Virus record (IMG/VR): IMGVR_UViG_3300025141_016476 | Coordinates: 1-30,366 of that record | Source of the DNA: a virus | DNA length: 30,366 bases | Reading direction: 5' to 3' (one strand) | In this document: positions 1 through 7,410 of the stretch, one piece after another | Layout: each line of letters begins with the position of its first letter | Position numbering within the stretch: the first letter of the stretch is position 1 | Translations under genes and position numbers: made by a program | Notes under the pieces: generated by a model | Told to the model about the DNA's origin: nothing | The model's input: the letters and a program-made list of their open reading frames with translations, nothing else | Databases searched by the model: none

Positions 1-1
1 C

Positions 2-973
2 TTCTCTGTGTATGGTTTTAATAAGTCTCATGCAGTAGCTTATGCAATCGGTTCTTATTACGCAGCATGGCTTCACACTTATTATGAAACTGATTGGCTT
101 GGGACAATTCTTGAGTCTGAAAATAATAACCCAGCGGCGCTTTCAAAAGCTATTTCTGAAATTAAAGCTATGGGTTACGAGGTTGGCACTCCTGATATTA
201 ACGAGTCAGGCCTATGTTGGTCATGGTCTGAGCAGAAAAAATCTTTTATTCCGCCTCTAACATCCATCAAAGGGCTTGGAAAAAATGCCGTCAAAGAGAT
301 TATGGAAAATAGACCTTATAAGACAGTTGAAGGCTTATTACATAATGATGAAGGAAAGTGGTATCATTCAAAATTAAATAAGACAGGATTTTCTGCATTA
401 TGCAAGGTTGAAGCTTTAGATTGTTTAGAAGAATTGTGGAACGGTACTATCGATCATCATAGACAGCTTCATGATATCATTATAGAAAATTATGATAAAC
501 TTAAAAAGAGTAAGTTTGGAATGACTTTACGTCAGGCAAAAAAGACCGATGCTAAAGAATTTTTACCACAGCTTATAAAAGAAACGCTTAATATTGATGA
601 CTGGACCCGTATTGAAAAATTACAAATGTATCAAGATATGTGTTCTGCTACACGAGATGATTTGGCATTTCCTGAAGAGATTATGGAGAAAATTAAAAGT
701 TCTAATGTAAAATCTGTTCTGAATATGCTACCAAATGAGAAAGGAATTGCATGGTTTTGTGTCGTTGATATGATTAAGAAGACAACAAAGAATAAAAAGA
801 CGTTTTATCGGATTAAAATTACAGACAATGAAAGTAATACAGGCTGGCTTAGGGTTTGGGGTCAGGTTCCAAAAAGTATGCAACCTTTTACAATATGGTT
901 GACACAAGCGCATAATGATCCTAACTGGGGTGCTAGTACTTCAGTTGCCAAGGTAAGACCACTTGTCAAGTAG
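2..973 (+). CDS. DNA polymerase III alpha subunit-like (DnaE family), C-terminal part, 5' truncated by window edge
   Basis: The frame is open from base 2 and the protein begins outside the window. The first residues, FSVYGFNKSHAVAYA and SYYAAWLHTYYETDWLGTILESE, match the conserved end of the DnaE fingers region (YGFNKSHAxAYA...), a hallmark of bacterial C-family polymerases. Next comes a helix-hairpin-helix stretch (SIKGLGKNAVKEIMENRPYKTVEGLL, about 80-110 residues in), and the C-terminal third (FCVVDMIKKTTKNKKTFYRIKITD...) looks like the OB-fold domain. It should be the phage's own replicative polymerase. The tail after the HhH is shorter than in cellular DnaE (about 1160 aa in E. coli), and no tau-binding region is obvious. 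The gene overlaps the next by 11 bp. Family assignment is firm; the PHP, palm and catalytic Asp residues lie upstream and cannot be checked here. Confidence 0.9.
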   Translation, partial: FSVYGFNKSHAVAYAIGSYYAAWLHTYYETDWLGTILESENNNPAALSKAISEIKAMGYEVGTPDINESGLCWSWSEQKKSFIPPLTSIKGLGKNAVKEIMENRPYKTVEGLLHNDEGKWYHSKLNKTGFSALCKVEALDCLEELWNGTIDHHRQLHDIIIENYDKLKKSKFGMTLRQAKKTDAKEFLPQLIKETLNIDDWTRIEKLQMYQDMCSATRDDLAFPEEIMEKIKSSNVKSVLNMLPNEKGIAWFCVVDMIKKTTKNKKTFYRIKITDNESNTGWLRVWGQVPKSMQPFTIWLTQAHNDPNWGASTSVAKVRPLVK

Positions 974-1169
974 AAAAGTAATCAAACCATTGATACCTGG
1001 TTCACTTGTAAAATTTAAAAATAACAAGTATAATGATTTATTAATGTACTTTGGCAAATCAAAAGATAAAAAGCGGTGGCATAGAAAATATTATTTTTTA
1101 TCTAAGGGCAAAGTAATTGCTTATCCACAGGAATTTCTTACCATGTTTGAGGTGATAATTGAGCAATGA
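963..1169 (+). CDS. Hypothetical small basic protein (68 aa)
   Basis: TTG start overlapping the polymerase stop by 11 bp, with an AGGT-like ribosome site in CAAGGTAAGACC just upstream. The product is small, basic and aromatic (KDKKRWHRKYYFLSKGKVIAYPQEFL), with no transmembrane segment. The pattern PGSLVKFKNN ... KVIAYPQEFL suggests a small SH3-like beta barrel, as seen in many phage proteins of unknown role, but I do not recognise the family. It is followed by two further tightly packed small genes, so it is probably co-transcribed with the polymerase. Confidence 0.6.
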   Translation: MSSRKVIKPLIPGSLVKFKNNKYNDLLMYFGKSKDKKRWHRKYYFLSKGKVIAYPQEFLTMFEVIIEQ

Positions 1170-1326
1170 TATTCAAAAAGATTGGTTAAAAATTGATAAA
1201 ATGGTTAGGGATTTAACATGGATAACTTACGATAATTCTTATGACATATATCCAGAATTAAAAGAAGCGTTAAAAAAGCTTAAGAAGGTTAGAGAAGAAA
1301 TAAAGAAAGTGATTGAAGGTGACTAG
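1159..1326 (+). CDS. Hypothetical small protein (55 aa), TTG start
   Basis: A short frame that fills the only gap between two better-supported genes. It starts at TTG 1159, preceded by a good ribosome site (GAGGTGAT, 1149-1156), overlaps the upstream gene by 11 bp and stops at TAG 1324-1326, whose G is the first base of the next GTG start. The product starts MSNDIQKDWLKIDKMVRDL and has a charged helical C-terminus (ELKEALKKLKKVREEIKKVIEGD), probably a short coiled coil. Function unknown. The ribosome site and perfect packing with both neighbours make it more likely real than not. Confidence 0.6.
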   Translation: MSNDIQKDWLKIDKMVRDLTWITYDNSYDIYPELKEALKKLKKVREEIKKVIEGD

Positions 1327-1754
1327 TGAAAAAAGATCTTGAAGATGTTCTTTTTAAAAAATATCCTAATATATTTAAACAAAAAGATAATGATAAAATG
1401 TCGATATCAAGAGGAATTCAATGCAAAGATGGCTGGTATGATTTAATCGATATTTTGTGCGCAAAAATTACGCAGCATATAGAATTTAAAAATAAAAAGT
1501 TAGATGAGCAATTTAAAGCTAGACCAAAGACGTTGATCCCGTCTAGCTATTCTGTTAAATTAATTTTTGAAGCTTCCCAAGTTAAATCAAAATTTGATGG
1601 ATTACGCTTTTACTTCGATGGCGGCGACGATTATACTTTTGGTATAGTTGCCATGGCAGAAGCTATGTCTTTAAGAATTTGTGAATACTGTGGTAATAAA
1701 AAATTTACTACTGAAGAAGTTGAAACTAAATGTGAAAAGTGTAGAAAAAATTAA
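1326..1754 (+). CDS. Hypothetical protein with C-terminal zinc ribbon
   Basis: 142 aa, GTG start overlapping the preceding TAG by 1 bp, with GAAGGTGA as ribosome site. The body (about 1-110) is a soluble alpha/beta domain containing GWYDLIDILCAKITQHIEF and LRFYFDGGDDYTFGIVAMAEAMS. The C-terminus ([24 protein letters not shown]) holds two CxxC pairs 16 residues apart and should bind one zinc ion as a rubredoxin-like ribbon. Similar domain-plus-ribbon proteins recur in large phages near replication genes, but I know of no tested function. Zinc binding is inferred only from the cysteine pattern. Confidence 0.75.
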   Translation: MKKDLEDVLFKKYPNIFKQKDNDKMSISRGIQCKDGWYDLIDILCAKITQHIEFKNKKLDEQFKARPKTLIPSSYSVKLIFEASQVKSKFDGLRFYFDGGDDYTFGIVAMAEAMSLRICEYCGNKKFTTEEVETKCEKCRKN

Positions 1755-1914
1755 AGAAGGTGATCTTGTAAAAAAAGTTTCCGGCGCAGATATACATCAA
1801 ATGGGTATTGTTCTTAAGTATGAGATTAATTCATTACATAATGAAATTATAACTGTAATGACACCTCGAGGAATTATAAAAAACTGGTATGGAAAATTAG
1901 TTAAAAAGGTATAA
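1732..1914 (+). CDS. Hypothetical small SH3/KOW-like protein (60 aa)
   Basis: I place the start at GTG 1732, which overlaps the zinc-ribbon gene by 23 bp. An in-frame GTG at 1681 would need a 74-bp overlap and an unlikely hydrophobic leader. No strong ribosome site is visible at either, so the start is uncertain. The product ([26 protein letters not shown]... [10 protein letters not shown]) has the G-D-L-V / G-I-V / W-x-G rhythm of tiny SH3- or KOW-type beta barrels common in T4-like phages. Function unknown. It is followed after 2 bp by the GMP reductase gene. Confidence 0.6.
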   Translation: MKSVEKIKEGDLVKKVSGADIHQMGIVLKYEINSLHNEIITVMTPRGIIKNWYGKLVKKV

Positions 1915-1916
1915 AT

Positions 1917-3008
1917 ATGAGAATTGAACAAGAAATCAAATTAGATTACAAAGATGTGCTTATTCGTCCAAAAAGAAGTACGCTTAAGAGTCGAAAGCAA
2001 GTTGATCTAATACGTACATATAAGTTTCGAAACAGCAAGCAAGATTGGCGAGGCGTACCAATCATGGCATCGAACATGGATGGCGTTGGAACTTTTAGAA
2101 TGGCAGATGCCTTAACTAATCATTCTATGTTTACATGTATTACTAAACAAAAAGTTGAAAGGGACTGGGAGGATAATCTAAGTAAATTTGTTCGAGACTA
2201 TACGGCAATTAGTGTTGGAACAAATTTTGATGCTTGGATGAAAGCTCGAGCTATTATTTTAAAATATGATTTAAAATGGATTTGCATTGATATAGCGAAT
2301 GGATATTCAGAGCATTTTACTGATTTTGTTAAAATGGTTAGAAAAGATCTTCCAAAGATAAACATTATTGCGGGTAATGTAGTAACTGCAGATATGACAC
2401 AGGAGCTTATTCTTGCGGGTGCTGACGTAGTCAAGGTAGGTATTGGCCCGGGAAGCGTGTGTACAACAAGAATTCAGACTGGGATTGGTTATCCGCAACT
2501 TTCAGCAGTTATCGAGTGTGCCGATGCAGCTCACGGCTTGGGAGGCCATATTATTGCAGATGGTGGTTGTACATGCCCGGGTGATGTTGCAAAGGCTTTT
2601 GCAGCAGGTGCAGATTTTGTTATGCTTGGTGGAATGTTTTCTGGTCATGATGAAGGCGGCGGCGAGATTATAAGTAAGATGTTTCGAACTCAAGAGTATG
2701 ATTTTCAAGAGATTGATCAAGCACCAATAAAACCTTATTACGAAATAAAAAAATACGTGAAATTTTATGGCATGAGTTCAGATACTGCAATGAATAAACA
2801 CTCAGGTGGTGTTGCAAATTACAGATCATCAGAAGGAAGAACAGTTGAGGTTCCATATAGAGGAAAAGTTGAAGGAACAGTTAAAGATATTCTTGGCGGA
2901 TTAAGATCTACATGCACCTATGTCGGCGCACCAACACTTAAACAGCTTAGTAAATGCACAACTTTTATTAGATGTACACAGCAGTTTAATAATGTTTTTG
3001 TAAAATAG
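1917..3008 (+). CDS. guaC: GMP reductase
   Basis: 363 aa, ATG start with AAAAAGG about 8 nt upstream. GMP reductase converts GMP to IMP and ammonia using NADPH, linking guanine to adenine nucleotides. The protein follows E. coli GuaC (347 aa) almost end to end: [22 protein letters not shown] at the N-terminus, [10 protein letters not shown], the catalytic loop [11 protein letters not shown] with Cys182, the phosphate-binding [30 protein letters not shown], the mobile flap [22 protein letters not shown], and [14 protein letters not shown]. There is no CBS insertion, as expected for GMP reductase rather than IMP dehydrogenase. Neighbouring nucleotide genes indicate a role in pool rebalancing, plausible for an AT-rich genome. 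The gene is intact and its AT content matches its neighbours. Confidence 0.95.
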   Translation: MRIEQEIKLDYKDVLIRPKRSTLKSRKQVDLIRTYKFRNSKQDWRGVPIMASNMDGVGTFRMADALTNHSMFTCITKQKVERDWEDNLSKFVRDYTAISVGTNFDAWMKARAIILKYDLKWICIDIANGYSEHFTDFVKMVRKDLPKINIIAGNVVTADMTQELILAGADVVKVGIGPGSVCTTRIQTGIGYPQLSAVIECADAAHGLGGHIIADGGCTCPGDVAKAFAAGADFVMLGGMFSGHDEGGGEIISKMFRTQEYDFQEIDQAPIKPYYEIKKYVKFYGMSSDTAMNKHSGGVANYRSSEGRTVEVPYRGKVEGTVKDILGGLRSTCTYVGAPTLKQLSKCTTFIRCTQQFNNVFVK

Positions 3009-3043
3009 AAAGAATTAATCTAATATTCATATAGGAGGTTATC

Positions 3044-3214
3044 ATGGATAATAAAATTGATCAATTATTACGATCTAAATATCTTAGTTTATTTTGTGCT
3101 TTATTGAATATGTTTTTTGCTATACACTCAGCAGTTTCAGGAAATATATTTTTCTTTGCATTGTGTGGTGTATTTGCAGCTTTGTGTTTTAAAAATTATA
3201 TAAACGCAGCATGA
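3044..3214 (+). CDS. Small two-helix membrane protein (56 aa)
   Basis: A short frame with one of the strongest ribosome sites in the window (AGGAGG at 3033-3038, before ATG 3044). It ends at TGA 3212-3214, overlapping the next ATG as ATGA, so the two genes are translationally coupled. After a charged start (MDNKIDQLLRSKY) the rest is two hydrophobic helices (LSLFCALLNMFFAIHSAV and IFFFALCGVFAALCF) joined by a short SGN turn, then KNYINAA. It should sit in the cytoplasmic membrane. Function is unknown; a host-membrane effector is possible but unsupported. Confidence 0.75.
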   Translation: MDNKIDQLLRSKYLSLFCALLNMFFAIHSAVSGNIFFFALCGVFAALCFKNYINAA

Positions 3215-4155
3215 ATCCAATAAATCAAATAATACTTGAGGGCCCTGATTTATCAGGTAAGACGACATTATATCAGCAAATTCATAATTTAACAGACTAT
3301 AGATGGAATATTCAAGATAGATCTTCTTTATCCATGCTTGTATACGCTAAGCTTTATGGTAGGTCACAATTTACACATATTGAATCGCTTAAGTCTGAGT
3401 TATATAATTTGAATAATTTCATGATATTACTTTTACCAGATTGGGATATTATTGCAAAAAGATTTGAAGTTAGAGGCGATTCAATTCAAAACTTAATATC
3501 TCTTAAAAAATTATATAATGTTTTTTTAGAAGCTGCAAAAGAATTTGAGTCATTTCCCAATGTTTACGTTATTAGAAAAGAAGTTGATGATTTTATTTTA
3601 AATAACTTGATAACAGATATGGTAAAATTTGAGAACAATTCATTTGCTAATATCTCTAAGATGTTTCTTTATCATAATTTGGCAAATAAAGATTTTGAAT
3701 CTGTGGGTTTATCATTAACTAGTTTTGAGTATGGTGAATTTGACGATATAAGCTTAGAAGATTTAAATTATGAAACAGAAAAGAAGTACTATCAAACAAT
3801 AAAAGAATCGCTACTTAAAACTATTGACAATGAATTCAATGGATTGAATGAGTACAGTAGAAAAGAAGATAAAATGTCTAGAAGGTTTATTTACACTTCA
3901 AACACATGCATATCATTAGCACACTTTTTATTTAGAGACAATGTTTTAGATTGTAAATTCTTTATAAGATCATCAAATACTCGAGATATTTTAAAGTATG
4001 ATCTTAATTTTATAAAATATCTTTCCAAATGCGTCAAGGAAAAATTGTCTTTAAAAGAAAATACGCCTGTAAAGTTAAATGTTACTGTAAACTCTGCGCA
4101 TATACCCGTTAATATTAGTGAAGCAAAAGAGGAAGAAATTGAAAGTAAAGATTAA
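3211..4155 (+). CDS. P-loop nucleotide kinase fused to thymidylate synthase/dCMP hydroxymethylase-like domain
   Basis: 314 aa. Residues 1-140 are a compact thymidylate-kinase-like domain with a Walker A motif, GPDLSGKTT (11-19). Residues 220-300 align with the thymidylate synthase (TS) core. SRRFIYTSN (223-231) matches the phosphate-binding double Arg (E. coli R126/R127) segment. Cys233 falls at the nucleophile position, with the same 20-residue spacing to the phosphate Arg (R253-S254) as C146-R166. D264 sits 11 residues after R253, exactly where TS has Asn177. Asp at that position is typical of dCMP-acting relatives such as T4 dCMP hydroxymethylase. His297 may equal H207. The His after the catalytic Cys is Ile here, 11 residues before the Cys are missing, and the folate-binding half is short or absent. 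The fold call is inference from spacing; activity is uncertain. It lies beside dUTPase and other nucleotide genes. Confidence 0.65.
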   Translation: MNPINQIILEGPDLSGKTTLYQQIHNLTDYRWNIQDRSSLSMLVYAKLYGRSQFTHIESLKSELYNLNNFMILLLPDWDIIAKRFEVRGDSIQNLISLKKLYNVFLEAAKEFESFPNVYVIRKEVDDFILNNLITDMVKFENNSFANISKMFLYHNLANKDFESVGLSLTSFEYGEFDDISLEDLNYETEKKYYQTIKESLLKTIDNEFNGLNEYSRKEDKMSRRFIYTSNTCISLAHFLFRDNVLDCKFFIRSSNTRDILKYDLNFIKYLSKCVKEKLSLKENTPVKLNVTVNSAHIPVNISEAKEEEIESKD

Positions 4156-4549
4156 AAAAGTGCATCCGATGGCTGTGATACCAAATTATGCGAAATCTGG
4201 AGATGCTGGAATGGATTTAACAGCCATAATTGTTCGAGAAGAAGATTCACATATTACATATCATACAGGCCTAAGCATGGAAATTCCCTATGGTTATGTA
4301 GGTTTATTATTTCCAAGAAGCTCTGTATACAAAACTGGCCAAATATTGGCAAACTCTGTAGGCGTTATTGATAGCGGTTATAGGGGTGAGATAATGATGA
4401 AGTTCAATAGAGGTTTTGATCGTTATAATGCAGGTGATAGAATAGGTCAAATTATAATTTTACCATATCCGCAAGTTGATTTTGAAGAAGTTGATGAACT
4501 ATCATCTTCAGATAGAAATGCAGGTGGCTTTGGATCAACAGGAGAATAA
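4139..4549 (+). CDS. dut: dUTP diphosphatase (dUTPase)
   Basis: Trimeric-type dUTPase, which hydrolyses dUTP to dUMP and PPi, keeping uracil out of DNA and supplying dUMP. All five family motifs are present in order: I AGMDLTA (23-29), II PRSSV (59-63), III GVIDSGYRGEI (75-85), IV GDRIGQIII (99-107), V RNAGGFGSTGE (126-136). At 136 aa the length is normal. I choose TTG 4139, with AGAGGA 5 nt upstream, giving MKVKIKKVHP as in typical dUTPases. An in-frame GTG at 4118 would add seven basic residues. The gene overlaps the kinase/TS fusion by 17 bp and precedes the epimerase by 1 bp. Confidence 0.95.
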   Translation: MKVKIKKVHPMAVIPNYAKSGDAGMDLTAIIVREEDSHITYHTGLSMEIPYGYVGLLFPRSSVYKTGQILANSVGVIDSGYRGEIMMKFNRGFDRYNAGDRIGQIIILPYPQVDFEEVDELSSSDRNAGGFGSTGE

Positions 4550-4550
4550 A

Positions 4551-5561
4551 ATGAAAAGAGCATTAGTAACAGGTGGCTGCGGCTTTATTGGGTCAAACTT
4601 AACAAAAGAATTGGTTAAGCAAGGGTGGCTAGTAGACGTAGTTGACAATATGTTAAATGGTAAACTAGAACTTTTAGAGGGTGTCAATATGAGAGTACTA
4701 CCCAATGCAAGCTTTTTAAATCATTATTGTAACACACTTAAAGATAATAATGTAAAAAGAAAATCTGATCAAGTTTTGGTAATTCAAGATGATTTTGCCG
4801 CAGAAGGTGTCTTAAAACATATTGAAGATAAGTCATATGACATAGTTTTTCATCAGGCAGCAATACCAAGGGTAAGTTATTCTGTTGATAATCCATGGGT
4901 AACAACAGAGACAAACATTTCAAAGACAGTTAAACTATTCAAAGCATGCGTTGACAATGTAAAAAAAATTATATTTGCATCATCATCGTCTATTTACGGT
5001 GGTTCAGATAATTTACCAACAAAAGAAACTGAACCAAAAAATCCTAAATCACCCTATGCTTGGCAAAAATCTGCAATAGAAGACTTTTCTAAAGTTGCTT
5101 GCGGTTTATACAATATTGATATCATCTGTTTGCGTTATTTTAATGTTTTTGGCCCAGGACAGCTAGGCGATAGTCCATATGCAACTGCAGTTTCAGCTTG
5201 GTGCAATGCAATTAAAAATAATTTAGAATGCAGGTCAGACGGTGATGGTACACAGTCAAGAGACATGAGTTACATTGATAATGTTGTTAACGCGAATATC
5301 CTTGCAGCGGTGGCTGATAAGCAGTTTGGCGGTGAATGCTATAACATAGCATGCGGTGGAAGAGTATCAAATAATGAAATTTTAAATTATCTTAAATCTA
5401 AATTTAGTCTTAAAATTAAACATGCTCCATGGCGTACAGGTGATGTAATGCATTCGAACGCAGATATAAAAAAAGCAGAAAAAGATTTTGGCTATAAACC
5501 ACTAGTAGGGTTTTGGGAAGGAATGGAAAGAACATTGAAATGGTGGCAAATAGATAAGTAA
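4551..5561 (+). CDS. NAD-dependent sugar-nucleotide epimerase (UDP-hexose 4-epimerase-like, extended SDR)
   Basis: 336 aa, starting at ATG 4551 one base after the dUTPase stop, with GGAG 6 nt upstream. The Rossmann motif GGCGFIG (8-14) and early LVDVVDNMLNGK show NAD binding. FHQAAIPRVSYSVDNP (100-115), the catalytic ASSSSIYGG run and Y169-x-x-x-K173 (YAWQK) are the extended-SDR signature, followed by LRYFNVFGPGQ and DGTQSRDMSYIDNVVNA. Order and length match the GalE/WbpP group that interconverts UDP-Glc/Gal or UDP-GlcNAc/GalNAc; substrate cannot be told from sequence. A phosphomannomutase and nucleotidyltransferase encoded about 18 kb downstream suggest a wider sugar-nucleotide programme for DNA, virion or surface glycosylation. 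No glycosyltransferase is in the window. Confidence 0.88.
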   Translation: MKRALVTGGCGFIGSNLTKELVKQGWLVDVVDNMLNGKLELLEGVNMRVLPNASFLNHYCNTLKDNNVKRKSDQVLVIQDDFAAEGVLKHIEDKSYDIVFHQAAIPRVSYSVDNPWVTTETNISKTVKLFKACVDNVKKIIFASSSSIYGGSDNLPTKETEPKNPKSPYAWQKSAIEDFSKVACGLYNIDIICLRYFNVFGPGQLGDSPYATAVSAWCNAIKNNLECRSDGDGTQSRDMSYIDNVVNANILAAVADKQFGGECYNIACGGRVSNNEILNYLKSKFSLKIKHAPWRTGDVMHSNADIKKAEKDFGYKPLVGFWEGMERTLKWWQIDK

Positions 5562-5587
5562 ATCAAGCCCTAACAGGATTAGTATTA

Positions 5588-6160
5588 ATGACAAAAAAAT
5601 TAAAGTTATATGTTGGACCCATGTTTAGTGGAAAGTCAACAAAACTATTGCAACAAATTGATAGGTATAAAATAGCCAAAAAAAATATTTTATGCTTTAA
5701 GCCTGCAATGGACAATAGATACACAGGGGAAGGCTTTATTGTCACACATAATGATATTCATGTACCATGCCATGTTATCAATACCGGGCGTGATATAATC
5801 GAAATATTTGAAAAAGAAAATAATAAAAATAAAATTGATGTTATTGCAGTAGATGAAGCTTTTATGATTGATAACATAGCACAGACTTTAATTGATATAT
5901 TTTATGGTTATAAAATTAATGTTTTAGTATCATCAATTGATATATCAGCATCAAGAATGCCGTTTAAAGATATATCAATGCTTTTAAGTCATGCTACGCA
6001 TGTAAAAAAATGCAAAGCTGTATGTACAACTTGTGGTCATGATGCGTCCTATACGTTAAGAAAATTTTCTATAGACGACAATACAGATCAAATAAGAGTG
6101 GGCGGCGCTGATCTTTATGAACCGCGTTGTTTAAAACATCATTCTGATATTAATTTTTAG
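5588..6160 (+). CDS. tdk: Thymidine kinase (type II)
   Basis: 190 aa. It phosphorylates thymidine or deoxyuridine to the monophosphate. Visible features are the P-loop GPMFSGKST (10-18), the catalytic-base segment VDEAFM with Glu90 (usually DEAQF; the Gln is missing here), and a zinc lasso made by C146-x-x-C149 and C181/H184 (CTTCGHDASYTLRKF ... PRCLKHH). Length and motif order match bacterial Tdk (E. coli 205 aa). The ribosome site is weak (AGGATT before ATG 5588). The gene lies between the epimerase and a DHH phosphoesterase in the nucleotide block. Family call is firm. Confidence 0.93.
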   Translation: MTKKLKLYVGPMFSGKSTKLLQQIDRYKIAKKNILCFKPAMDNRYTGEGFIVTHNDIHVPCHVINTGRDIIEIFEKENNKNKIDVIAVDEAFMIDNIAQTLIDIFYGYKINVLVSSIDISASRMPFKDISMLLSHATHVKKCKAVCTTCGHDASYTLRKFSIDDNTDQIRVGGADLYEPRCLKHHSDINF

Positions 6161-6168
6161 GAGAAATT

Positions 6169-7008
6169 ATGTTAGAACCGTCTAGTGTTAATTGTGTTAT
6201 TTATCATGCTGATTGTACAGATGGTTTCGGTGCTGCGTATTCAGCATGGAAATTACTTGGAAATCGAGCTGAGTATCATGCTTGCAAACACGGTGTTAAG
6301 CCGCCAAATGTCAAAGGAAAGAATGTTGTTATTTTGGATTTCTCATTTGATAATAAAACTGTAAAGAAAATGATTAAAGATGCCAAAGGTTTGCTTGTCA
6401 TTGATCATCATAAATCAGCAATGGTAGAATTGCATGATATATCAAATACTCATTTTGATATGACAAAAAGTGGTGCAATATTAGCATGGGAATGGTTTCA
6501 TCCCGGGAAAGAATCACCAAAATTTATTCAATATATACAAGATAGAGATCTTTGGAAGTGGGAGTTACCATACTCAAAAGAGTTTTCTGCTGCATTTGAC
6601 ATGGTTCCTTTTAATTTTGAAGAATTTGAAAAATTTGAAGATGATTCAGTATTTGATGATGCAGTCAAAAGAGGTTCATTCATACTTGCATATTCAAAAA
6701 CAGTAGTTAAAAAAGTTTGTGACAAAGCAGCATCTAGAAAACTTGATGGAAAGCATGTGATGGTTGTTAATAGTTCTCACTGGATGAGTGAAATTGGTGC
6801 AAGACTAGCTCCTGATTGTGACTTTGCAATGATATGGTTTTATGATCATAACGACAAAGATATCAAAGTAAGTTTAAGATCTTTTCATGACACAGTTGAT
6901 GTTTCTGAGATTTCTAAAAAGTACGGCGGCGGTGGGCACAAAAAAGCTGCAGGTTTTCGTTTACCAGAAGATGCAATTGTTGATGATTTATTTGATAAAG
7001 GAAAATAG
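6169..7008 (+). CDS. DHH/DHHA1 family phosphoesterase
   Basis: 279 aa, with AGGAG just upstream of ATG 6169. N-terminal DHH domain: HADCTDGFGAAY (13-24), LDFSFD (about 56-61) and the signature VIDHH with D79-H80-H81, which together bind two Mn ions. The C-terminal DHHA1 motif GGGGHKKAAGF (about 253-263) binds the substrate phosphate. Family members include RecJ-type nucleases, nanoRNase/pAp phosphatase (NrnA) and cyclic-dinucleotide phosphodiesterases. At 279 aa without PAS or GGDEF parts it is closest in size to NrnA-like enzymes. A role in recycling nanoRNA or pAp, or in removing a cyclic-nucleotide signal, is possible; the sequence alone does not decide. It abuts iscU with no gap. Confidence 0.9.
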   Translation: MLEPSSVNCVIYHADCTDGFGAAYSAWKLLGNRAEYHACKHGVKPPNVKGKNVVILDFSFDNKTVKKMIKDAKGLLVIDHHKSAMVELHDISNTHFDMTKSGAILAWEWFHPGKESPKFIQYIQDRDLWKWELPYSKEFSAAFDMVPFNFEEFEKFEDDSVFDDAVKRGSFILAYSKTVVKKVCDKAASRKLDGKHVMVVNSSHWMSEIGARLAPDCDFAMIWFYDHNDKDIKVSLRSFHDTVDVSEISKKYGGGGHKKAAGFRLPEDAIVDDLFDKGK

Positions 7009-7410
7009 ATGCCATACAGTAAGTCAGTAATTGATCATTTTGAAAATCCAAGAAATGTCGGCACAATGGATAAAAATGATCCGTCTGTAGGTACAGGTCT
7101 TGTCGGTGCTCCAGCATGTGGTGATGTTATGAGATTACAAATAAAGATAAACGATTCCGGCATTATTGAAGATGTTAAATTTAAAACATTTGGTTGCGGT
7201 AGCGCAATCGCATCAAGTTCATTAATAACAACCTTTGTCAAAGGCAAGTCAATTAAAGATGCAGAAAAAATTAAAAATATTGATATTGCAAAAGAATTAA
7301 ACTTGCCACCTGTCAAAATACATTGTTCTGTTCTAGCAGAAGATGCAATTAAATCTGCTATTGCAGACTATAGAAAGAAGAGAAAAAATGAAGAGACCGA
7401 CATGGGATAA
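7009..7410 (+). CDS. iscU: Iron-sulfur cluster scaffold protein IscU
   Basis: 133 aa; the ATG directly follows the previous stop, with AAAGGAAAA as ribosome site. IscU is the scaffold on which 2Fe-2S clusters are built from IscS-derived sulfur. Every functional residue keeps its E. coli number: Cys37 and Asp39 (PACGD), Cys63 (FGCGSAIASSSL), His105-Cys106 (IHCSVLAEDAI) and the HscA-recognition motif LPPVK (99-103). The N-terminus (YSKSVIDHFENPRNVG) also tracks the proteobacterial protein closely. The last ten residues diverge and overlap the next gene. The protein looks fully competent to work with host IscS and HscA. Local AT content matches the phage, so acquisition is not very recent. Confidence 0.95.
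   Translation: MPYSKSVIDHFENPRNVGTMDKNDPSVGTGLVGAPACGDVMRLQIKINDSGIIEDVKFKTFGCGSAIASSSLITTFVKGKSIKDAEKIKNIDIAKELNLPPVKIHCSVLAEDAIKSAIADYRKKRKNEETDMG

Noticed and set aside
1910-1917. Exact TATAAATA just before GMP reductase
   Set aside because: It overlaps the stop of the upstream gene and the ATG of guaC, so it cannot be a -10 box for that gene; chance occurrence in AT-rich DNA.
3211-4155. Plain thymidylate kinase for the whole protein
   Set aside because: The kinase-like part ends near residue 140 and the rest carries TS-type motifs at fixed spacing, so a single kinase call does not explain the C-terminal half.
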